Part shown: in pieces, positions 8,168-14,924 of the stretch
Numbering within the stretch: position 1 is the first letter of the stretch
Layout of the letters: each line of letters opens with the position of its first letter
DNA from: JAUVIB01 sp964424545
GTDB taxonomy: Bacteria; Calditrichota; Calditrichia; Calditrichales; Calditrichaceae
Assembly (NCBI GenBank): GCA_964424545.1
Contig: CAYRJN010000053.1
Coordinates: 1-20,757 of the forward strand
DNA length: 20,757 bases
Direction: 5' to 3'
Notes under the pieces: generated by a model
What the model saw: only the letters and a program-made list of their open reading frames with translations
Told to the model about the DNA's origin: nothing
The model's database searches: none
Translations under genes and position numbers: made by a program

Positions 8168-9058
8168 ATGAAACGCATTTCTCTCTTATTTATTATATTA
8201 TTCATAGCATGCACAAAAACAGTCGTAAAAAAAGGATCGACGCCTCCTGAGGTAATAACGCCCAAAGCCATTGTATATCCTCAGGCTTATATTATCAAAG
8301 AAACGGTTAACCTGCGCTCCACGCCTAATAGCAAATCGCAAATTATCGAGGCTTTGAAAGACGGTGACAAAGTAGAATTGCTAGAGAACCGCATGGGTTG
8401 GTATAGGATCAATACCGAAAACAAAAAAACAGGCTGGCTGCGCAGCGATATGGTCGGGCCGAAAAAGTTAAGCCGCACCTTAACGGCTTCGGTTTTTGTC
8501 GATAGCGTTTTACCGAATTATAACGCTAAAATGTTCTTCGATAAAAAAAGATTGTATCGCACCGTTTACCTGATTTTTCCCATGCAGGACTATGACAATC
8601 GGCAGATTCTTAAAAAGAAGGCGAAGAAAATCGGCGAGGAATATCAAAGAAAAGTTTATCCCGGAGCTGTGGAAATACGCATTATGGAACCGGACAAGAA
8701 AACGCTTTTTACAAAAATCAAACTTAAAGCGCTGGCCAATACGGATATTGCTTATCCGATTTTGACATACGGACGTTTGATTGATTTAACGCTTAATACA
8801 AAAGACGCACTTACCGTCAAAATTGCCGTCCCCGACTCCATAACTGACAATAATCTGCTAAAAATGGCAAAAAATATTTCAAAAAATTATGATTACCGTA
8901 TTCGCAAACTTGAAATCCTCATAGGAAGAGATTCGGACGAAGGCCTTAAATTTCTAAACGCGCCCACAAAAGAGAAAAATTCTTCCTTTTGCAGATTGTA
9001 CTATCTTGAAGACGAAGCCGGCGAATATTATAAATTCAATCAGTGCTTTGAACAATAG
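8168..9058 (+). CDS. Lipoprotein with bacterial SH3 domain
   Basis: 296 residues. A Lys/Arg start and hydrophobic stretch end in LFIAC, with C15 the likely lipidated cysteine, so the protein is probably anchored to the inner or outer membrane facing the periplasm. Residues about 41-97 are an SH3b domain, with VNLRSTPN at 47-54 and GWLR at 89-92. Such domains often bind peptidoglycan or cell-wall peptides. The remaining ~195 residues match nothing I recognise. The ATG at 8168 is chosen over an upstream in-frame TTG (8099) because GGGAG lies 5 bases before it and it starts the signal peptide exactly. It stands alone between a long gap and the nqrM-like gene, which has its own promoter candidate. 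Confidence 0.85.
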   Translation: MKRISLLFIILFIACTKTVVKKGSTPPEVITPKAIVYPQAYIIKETVNLRSTPNSKSQIIEALKDGDKVELLENRMGWYRINTENKKTGWLRSDMVGPKKLSRTLTASVFVDSVLPNYNAKMFFDKKRLYRTVYLIFPMQDYDNRQILKKKAKKIGEEYQRKVYPGAVEIRIMEPDKKTLFTKIKLKALANTDIAYPILTYGRLIDLTLNTKDALTVKIAVPDSITDNNLLKMAKNISKNYDYRIRKLEILIGRDSDEGLKFLNAPTKEKNSSFCRLYYLEDEAGEYYKFNQCFEQ

Positions 9059-9103
9059 AATTATAATAAAGGATAAAATAATTTGATTATTCCTCTTAAA
9101 TAT

Positions 9104-9132
9104 TTGTTTCCGATAATCTTTTACCGTATAAT
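9104..9132 (+). promoter_or_regulatory. Promoter candidate for the nqrM-like gene
   Basis: TTGTTT (9104-9109), a 17-base spacer and a perfect TATAAT (9127-9132) lie 27 bases before the ATG of the small membrane protein. The -35 half is weak (TTG only). The short leader carries GGGG as a ribosome binding site. Confidence 0.45.
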
Positions 9133-9159
9133 TCAAAAAACGAAATAACGGGGAAAACC

Positions 9160-9441
9160 ATGGAATTTTTATTAACCTTAATCTTATTTACGCTCTCTTT
9201 CGTCCTGTTTTCAATCGGACGAATTTTAGGACGAAAACCGATCCACACGTCCTGCGGCGGGGCCGGTAAAAAAATTAAAGATATCGGTTCTACTTGCGGC
9301 GCTTGTAACGCCATCGAAGAATTGAAGTTTTATAAAGATAAGACCGATCCCGGATTTGAAAATGTGGCCAAACTCGGTTACCCGAACCGCGATAAACGAT
9401 TTATCGATAAACTGGATTTCAAACCGGAACGCTTTAAATAA
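9160..9441 (+). CDS. nqrM: NqrM-like small membrane protein (DUF539)
   Basis: 93 residues. One N-terminal membrane helix (about 3-21) is followed by GRKPIHTSCGGAG (24-36), the hallmark of NqrM, the protein needed to mature the Na+-translocating NADH:quinone reductase, probably by delivering iron to its membrane cysteines. Further cysteines are C46 and C49 (TCGAC), so three are present with C32. The C-terminal half is basic and soluble. GGGG upstream fits the ATG. No nqrA-F or apbE gene is in the window, so the partner complex (NQR or RNF-like) must be elsewhere. The symbol rests on the motif only. Confidence 0.75.
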   Translation: MEFLLTLILFTLSFVLFSIGRILGRKPIHTSCGGAGKKIKDIGSTCGACNAIEELKFYKDKTDPGFENVAKLGYPNRDKRFIDKLDFKPERFK

Positions 9442-9600
9442 ACAATCTTGTTTCATGTTATTCTTTTATATTCGCTATACTGCTTTTATATAGATAATTA
9501 TTTCTTTATTTCGTATCTTAATTATCAATGGACAATATGAAGATTACCCCGATGCATCCTTACCGTATGCCTTTTTTTTAACAAATAGAGGAGATTTACC

Positions 9601-11556
9601 ATGTTTAAAAACCCTTTTTACCTAATAACGGCACTACTACTTACCGCGGCTGCACACGCCGATACGAAAACGTTGTTCTCTCCGGATAAAAGAATTGAAA
9701 TTATAATCAATATCGCTACTCCCATGACCTATAAAGTCTTATTTAAAGGAAATGAAATTTTAAAACCATCGCCGCTTTCCATGACAATCAACGGGCAAAT
9801 TTATCCTGATAAAGATCCCTCCGTTAAAAAAAGTAAACAATACAGCGTAAATAAAACCATTATACCGGCTGTTGCGGAAAAGTTTAAAACACTGCAAAAT
9901 AATTACAACGAACTGATAATAACGTTTAAAAAAAAGTACACCCTGATTTTTCGCGCTTATAACGACGGCGTCGCTTATCGCTTTAAGACCGGTTTTAATA
10001 AAAATATACGCGTCGACAATGAATTGATCCGCTATAATTTTCCCAAAAATTATCAAATACTCTTTCCTAAGGACAAAAGCGTTTTCACGCATCAGGAACG
10101 TCTTTATCTAAAAAAGAAGCTAAGCGATATAAACGATAAAGAGATGGGTATTTTGCCGGCTTTAATCAAGACAGAAGATAATACCAACATTTTAATAAGT
10201 GAAGCGGATGTTTATGACTATCCCGGCTTTTATTTAACGGGTTCTCAGGAAAATCCTTATGCATTGGACGTTATTTTTCCTCATTATCCGCTGAAGGAAA
10301 AAGCAAAAAACGATCGTAGCGTCCCCGTAACCCAATACGCCGATTATCTCGCCAAAACATCGGGACAACGTACATTCCCTTGGCGCGCCCTGATTATTAC
10401 CGATAATGACGGCGCCTTATTGACAACAACCATGATTTATAAATTGGCTCAGGATGTAAAAATAAAAGATACGTCATGGATAAAACCGGGAAAAGTGGCC
10501 TGGGATTGGTGGAATAATTGGCAACTTATCAATGTAGATTTTAAAGCGGGAATTAATACCGAAACATATAAATATTATATCGATTTTGCCGCAAAAAACA
10601 ATCTCGAATACATTATTATGGATGAAGGCTGGTCCGATACCGAAAATTTATTAAAAATCGTTCCTAAGCTAAATATGCAGGAGGTTATCGACTATGGAAA
10701 GAAAAAAGATGTAGGCGTCATTCTATGGTGCGTCTGGTATACGCTCGATAAGCAGTTACAACCCGCTCTTGATGCGTTTCAAAAATGGGGTATAAAAGGC
10801 ATTAAAGTTGATTTTATGCAGCGGGACGATCAAAAAATGGTCGATTATTACTGGAAAATTGCCAGAGAAGCGGCAAAAAGACATCTATTGGTCGATTTTC
10901 ACGGCGCATATAAGCCAACCGGATTACGGCGAGCTTATCCTAACGTAATCAACCGTGAAGGCGTCTTAGGCCTTGAACATAATAAATGGAGCAAAGACGA
11001 AACGCCGCAACATGATTTAACCATTCCTTTTACGCGCATGGCTCTCGGGCCGATGGATTTTACTCCCGGCGCTATGATCAACGCCAATAAAAAGAACTTC
11101 AGAGCCGTTTTCGACAAGCCGATGAGTCAGGGAACGCGCTGTCATCAACTGGCTATGTTTATCATTTACGACGCTCCCTTGCAAATGCTTGCCGATTCGC
11201 CCAGTAATTATACATCCGCCTCGCCTGTGATGAATTTCTTGTCTAAGGTTCCGACAACCTGGGACGACACAAAAGTTATCATGGCAAAAGTATCGGAATA
11301 TATTGTAGTTGCCCGTAAGAAAGACAATGAATGGTATCTCGGGGCAATGACTAATTGGACGCCGAGAGAATTTGAAATCGACCTTTCATTTCTATCGAAA
11401 GGAGGGTACGGTATGGATATTTATCAAGACGGCTTAAACGCCGGTCGTAATGCGAGCGATTTAAAAAACCTTCAAAAAGACATAACAAATTCGGACAAAA
11501 TAATTATTAAGATGGCGCCGGGCGGCGGTTTTGCAGCTAGAATATATAAGAAATAA
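9601..11556 (+). CDS. GH97 glycoside hydrolase, retaining alpha-galactosidase-like type
   Basis: 651 residues with a Sec signal peptide (cleavage likely after A20, AHA|D). Order as in GH97: an N-terminal beta-sandwich, a (beta/alpha)8 barrel from about 290 (WDWWNNWQ, then IIMDEGWSD at 338-346), and a short C-terminal beta domain. GH97 contains inverting alpha-glucosidases (SusB) and retaining alpha-galactosidases. In the retaining Bacteroides enzyme the nucleophile and acid/base are D415 and E470. Here D404 (GIKVDF) and E459 (GLEH) sit in matching motifs with the same 55-residue spacing, so alpha-galactosidase (or a related pyranosidase) activity is likelier than SusB-type action. GAGGAG lies upstream of the ATG. 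It is the only + strand member of the carbohydrate island, and its stop is 6 bases from that of the convergent T9SS-sorted protein. Confidence 0.92.
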   Translation: MFKNPFYLITALLLTAAAHADTKTLFSPDKRIEIIINIATPMTYKVLFKGNEILKPSPLSMTINGQIYPDKDPSVKKSKQYSVNKTIIPAVAEKFKTLQNNYNELIITFKKKYTLIFRAYNDGVAYRFKTGFNKNIRVDNELIRYNFPKNYQILFPKDKSVFTHQERLYLKKKLSDINDKEMGILPALIKTEDNTNILISEADVYDYPGFYLTGSQENPYALDVIFPHYPLKEKAKNDRSVPVTQYADYLAKTSGQRTFPWRALIITDNDGALLTTTMIYKLAQDVKIKDTSWIKPGKVAWDWWNNWQLINVDFKAGINTETYKYYIDFAAKNNLEYIIMDEGWSDTENLLKIVPKLNMQEVIDYGKKKDVGVILWCVWYTLDKQLQPALDAFQKWGIKGIKVDFMQRDDQKMVDYYWKIAREAAKRHLLVDFHGAYKPTGLRRAYPNVINREGVLGLEHNKWSKDETPQHDLTIPFTRMALGPMDFTPGAMINANKKNFRAVFDKPMSQGTRCHQLAMFIIYDAPLQMLADSPSNYTSASPVMNFLSKVPTTWDDTKVIMAKVSEYIVVARKKDNEWYLGAMTNWTPREFEIDLSFLSKGGYGMDIYQDGLNAGRNASDLKNLQKDITNSDKIIIKMAPGGGFAARIYKK

Positions 11557-11562
11557 GGCGCG

Positions 11563-13011
11563 CTATTTAAGAAGCAATATTTTCTTTACGGCAATACCCG
11601 ACTTCCATTTTATTCGTACAATATAGAGTCCGCTCGCCAGAGAATGAGCATCCCAGGTTATATTGTGAACGCCTGCGGAGATTTCCCCGGCAAAAAGGTT
11701 TGATATTTTTCGCCCTTTGATATCAAGAATGGCTATGGAAATATTCTGTTCTTTCGTTAGTTCATATTTTATAATGGTAGATGAATTAAAGGGGTTGGGA
11801 TAATTGGAAAACAGCTTCAAAATATACGGAGCGGTGGGTTCTTCCGCTTTTTCGTTAATCGCATTAGGCCGGTCAATATCTGCGATTATTTTTTCAACGA
11901 GACCGCGCTTATTCAAATTAACAATATAAACGCTGTCCCGATTCACAAACAGGCCGTCGGCGCCCATATATTGCCATAAATAACCCGTCTCAATCTTTTG
12001 CTTTAATACAATATCGTTCCTTTTAATATTAAGGACTTGCAGACTCGATTTTTCAGTCGGACGGACGACAATAGCTTCGTTTTTTTTGTTATAAATAACC
12101 GCCTGCGCTTCTCTAATAAAAGCAGACAGTTCCGTATTTCGACATAGAACCTCCCCTTGATTGTCCAGTAAAACGGCAAAGCCACCCCCTCTTTGATAAC
12201 TGCCCGTAATCAAAAAAGCATCGAGAGAATCGATATATTGCACATCGTGCGTATAATATTTTAATCCGCTCTCCAAAAGAAATTTACCTTTGATAATTTC
12301 ATCGGAAAACGGATCATATATCTGAATAAATATATCCGTATAATTTTTATCGTTATATCCTTGCTGCCATAAAAAACAGATATGATCTTTAGAAGCGGCG
12401 GGCAAAGGCCATCCCTCGCGGGTTGTGGAATCCTTGTCAAAAGCATGGAAACGATAAAAGACACCAAGCGAATCGTAAATCTTTGCATAGACGTCGATTC
12501 CCGTACCGAGCTCATCCACGCCGCCACCGTCAATCCAACCTTCATTATAAAATACAACGAAATAGTTGCCTATCGCCGCCGCATGTCCGGAATGGCCGCC
12601 TTCATAAACCAATCTCGGATAGGGTCTTATATCCGTGAGCGAATCACTATAAACGCCGAAACGCTGAGCAACCGTTTCGCTATTCCAACCGTCTTCCATA
12701 GTAATAATAATATTGCCGTTATCCGCCATCGCTGCACTGGCCGGTTCCTGAGCTTCCGGATAAGTGATTAAAGTTTGCATATCGGAAATGTGTGGATTTT
12801 TCCTGTTTACCAGAGCATAATAAACATCGTGCGTCCAATTACCGTTTTCATCTTCGCCCTCCGGCGGATTACCGGAGCTTGACCAGATTACTATAATTTT
12901 CCCATCGGCGCGTTCAAGAACATTGACGCCGTGTTGATATTGTCTTAAATCAACGGCATATACTCCGCTGTAAACAATTATTAAAAATGCAAGGAATACA
13001 AAACTTTTCAC
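11563..13011 (-). CDS. Secreted propeller-like protein with T9SS type A sorting domain
   Basis: 482 residues from the GTG at 13011. This start is chosen over GTG 13035 because AGAAGGGG lies just before it and it begins directly with the signal peptide (cleavage after about residue 19, VYA|VD). The body (about 20-380) is beta-rich with repeated Trp/Tyr/Gly-containing strands such as GKIIVIWSS and HICFLWQQGY, as in a BNR-like beta-propeller; I see no catalytic motif. Residues 398-482 are a T9SS C-terminal sorting domain: NYPNPFN, LDIKGRKI, GVHNITWD, SGLYIVRI and a Lys-rich end. It should be exported and attached to the cell surface or released. It is the only protein of this island with such a domain. 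Function unknown; a surface glycan-binding or cleaving role would fit the neighbours. Confidence 0.85.
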   Translation of the reverse strand: MKSFVFLAFLIIVYSGVYAVDLRQYQHGVNVLERADGKIIVIWSSSGNPPEGEDENGNWTHDVYYALVNRKNPHISDMQTLITYPEAQEPASAAMADNGNIIITMEDGWNSETVAQRFGVYSDSLTDIRPYPRLVYEGGHSGHAAAIGNYFVVFYNEGWIDGGGVDELGTGIDVYAKIYDSLGVFYRFHAFDKDSTTREGWPLPAASKDHICFLWQQGYNDKNYTDIFIQIYDPFSDEIIKGKFLLESGLKYYTHDVQYIDSLDAFLITGSYQRGGGFAVLLDNQGEVLCRNTELSAFIREAQAVIYNKKNEAIVVRPTEKSSLQVLNIKRNDIVLKQKIETGYLWQYMGADGLFVNRDSVYIVNLNKRGLVEKIIADIDRPNAINEKAEEPTAPYILKLFSNYPNPFNSSTIIKYELTKEQNISIAILDIKGRKISNLFAGEISAGVHNITWDAHSLASGLYIVRIKWKSGIAVKKILLLK

Positions 13012-13141
13012 TTCCGCCCCTTCTGCCGTTCTCACCTTGGCAAATTTCCTATTTCCCTAAGTTTCATATCCGGCGCCTACAAGCTGACATATTTTATCGG
13101 CGTCCGGTGAATAGTAAATATTCAAACGTTTTAAACCCTTT

Positions 13142-14908
13142 TTAATCGAATTTAACGTTTGCTTCCGGCAAAACTTTTTCAAATTTCAACTTTCCCTCCT
13201 CTTTTTTTACCATATAGGATGGCCAGGTGTTTAAGCGATTTGCAAGTTCCAATCCTGCTCGAGGTCGGCCTTTTAAAATGTAAAAACGCATTTTCATACC
13301 CGGATTATTTTCATTTAATTCCTGACGGAACACCAGTTTTTTATTTTTTTGCTTCCATGTAGCCGCAATATGTTCTACCGAGCAATCTTTAATTAAGTTA
13401 TATCCGTTGCCGAGATAGATAAAACCGTTGGATAATGAAAAAGCAGGGTCATGTTTTAAATCGAGCGGGATTGCCGCCATGGCCTCTTCACCGCAGCCCG
13501 CCGAGTAAAACAGACCTTTATCCGCCGTCTCAAATACGATTTCCACCGCGCCGTCCTGCGGCCGCGTGCAAGAGATGTCAATACGGTATAAATCATCGCC
13601 GATTTTTTTAGCGTCAATGGTATATGACGCCGCTCTAACCGCCGGATTAAGCGGTAATAAGACGTCTTTTTTGTCAACAACGATATCATCTACTTTTTTA
13701 ATCAGACCTGTATTTGTGTTCACAAGCCATTCTTCATCGTCAAGATTCAGATCATCCGCCAAGACCTTAAATATTTTCTTTAATTTTTGCATCGCCGAAG
13801 CCGCTTCGTTATCCGTGTATTGGACTTCTACCAGCCATGGCGTCCAGCCGCTTGAATCCGACACTTCCGAAAGAAGAAGATGAATCCAAGCTTCTCGTAA
13901 TAATTTACGCAACAGCGTTACATCTTTGCCCCCTTTTTCCGCTTGATCGATAAGTTTTTCCGCTAACAAAATATTACCGCGTAATTTATAACTAACCGCA
14001 CGAGTCTGCCCGTCTCTTTCAACGCCGCTGCGTTGCCTGCCCATCCACATGAAGGGCCCGCAAACGCTCATATTCCATGTCCCTTCCGGCACAAACGGAT
14101 AATCGGAAATTTTATAATCTTTATCTCTCTTCAATACATCAACAAATTCGCTGATTGTTACAATTTTATAACCTTCGTCATACAGTTTTTTATAATGCTC
14201 TTTATTTTTCTTTTCCTGTTCCGGTACACGGTAAAAATCGCTGTTATAATCCAAAGTATTAAAAACTTCACCATCGTCCAAAAAAGCCCAGGTCCATTCA
14301 ACATTTTTCAGTTTTTTCTCACCGGCGCCAATGAAAGCCAAAATAGTTTTCCCGTCATAGTTGGAGTGAACCAGCGGTAGCGTATAACCGCGATAATAAG
14401 CGTGAGGATCAGAACTGGTAACAACGACATCATACTTACCCTGCAATGCCCAAGCCAACGCAGGAGACCATTGTAATTCTTGCGCAAAGAAAACGCGAGA
14501 ACGTTTTAAATCGTATTTTTTCAATATTTCATCGGAGATTTCTATCGATTTACGCAAATCAAGCGCCGGATAAGCGATAAAAAATTGATCCGAATAGTGT
14601 GCAATAACCAATTCAATCTGACCGCGATCAACCAATTTCTTAAAAAGTTTAAATACTTCGGGATGATCTTCCGCCAACACTTCTATCGCATAGCCTTGTA
14701 TTTCAAAATCTGATTTATATTCGGGGTGCCGCTCAAACCATTGTAAGGCCGGATAAAGCGACTCTCGAATAATCCGGCTCTCAATGCGATAATCACCGGC
14801 AACATATTGTAAATTATAATGAAACAATCCCATGGCATATTTTTCTTTAGCTTGCAGCGAAATTGTTATGAATAATGCAACAAAAATGAATATAATTTTA
14901 CGAAACAT
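13142..14908 (-). CDS. Secreted GH57-like glycoside hydrolase, divergent
   Basis: 588 residues with a Sec signal peptide (cleavage after about A20, LQA|KE). The first ~290 residues follow the GH57 (beta/alpha)7 plan. They show a degenerate region 1 (LFHYNLQY where GH57 has HxHQP), RGQIELVIAHYSDQFF as region 2, AQELQWSPALAW with candidate nucleophile E144 as region 3, and LDDGEVF (D211/D212) as region 4, where GH57 has the acid/base aspartate in DDGEKF. A later SDSSGWTPW (350-358) recalls region 5. The C-terminal ~200 residues look beta-rich. GH57 enzymes act on alpha-glucans or alpha-galactosides and are mostly cytoplasmic, so an exported one in a pectin-type locus is unusual. GGGGAG precedes the ATG in the 16-base gap after the GH28-like gene, which suggests one operon. 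Deacetylase-like or GH38-like relatives remain possible. Confidence 0.75.
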   Translation of the reverse strand: MFRKIIFIFVALFITISLQAKEKYAMGLFHYNLQYVAGDYRIESRIIRESLYPALQWFERHPEYKSDFEIQGYAIEVLAEDHPEVFKLFKKLVDRGQIELVIAHYSDQFFIAYPALDLRKSIEISDEILKKYDLKRSRVFFAQELQWSPALAWALQGKYDVVVTSSDPHAYYRGYTLPLVHSNYDGKTILAFIGAGEKKLKNVEWTWAFLDDGEVFNTLDYNSDFYRVPEQEKKNKEHYKKLYDEGYKIVTISEFVDVLKRDKDYKISDYPFVPEGTWNMSVCGPFMWMGRQRSGVERDGQTRAVSYKLRGNILLAEKLIDQAEKGGKDVTLLRKLLREAWIHLLLSEVSDSSGWTPWLVEVQYTDNEAASAMQKLKKIFKVLADDLNLDDEEWLVNTNTGLIKKVDDIVVDKKDVLLPLNPAVRAASYTIDAKKIGDDLYRIDISCTRPQDGAVEIVFETADKGLFYSAGCGEEAMAAIPLDLKHDPAFSLSNGFIYLGNGYNLIKDCSVEHIAATWKQKNKKLVFRQELNENNPGMKMRFYILKGRPRAGLELANRLNTWPSYMVKKEEGKLKFEKVLPEANVKFD

Positions 14909-14924
14909 TGTAACTCCCCGGTTA

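Noticed and set aside
13057..13185. Short - strand open frame of about 42 codons overlapping the end of the GH57-like gene, in the same frame as the T9SS-sorted gene, ending ...LVGAGYET
   Set aside because: It looks protein-like but has no ATG and no ribosome site, and a TAG separates it from the downstream gene. I cannot support it as a gene or as a gene fragment.
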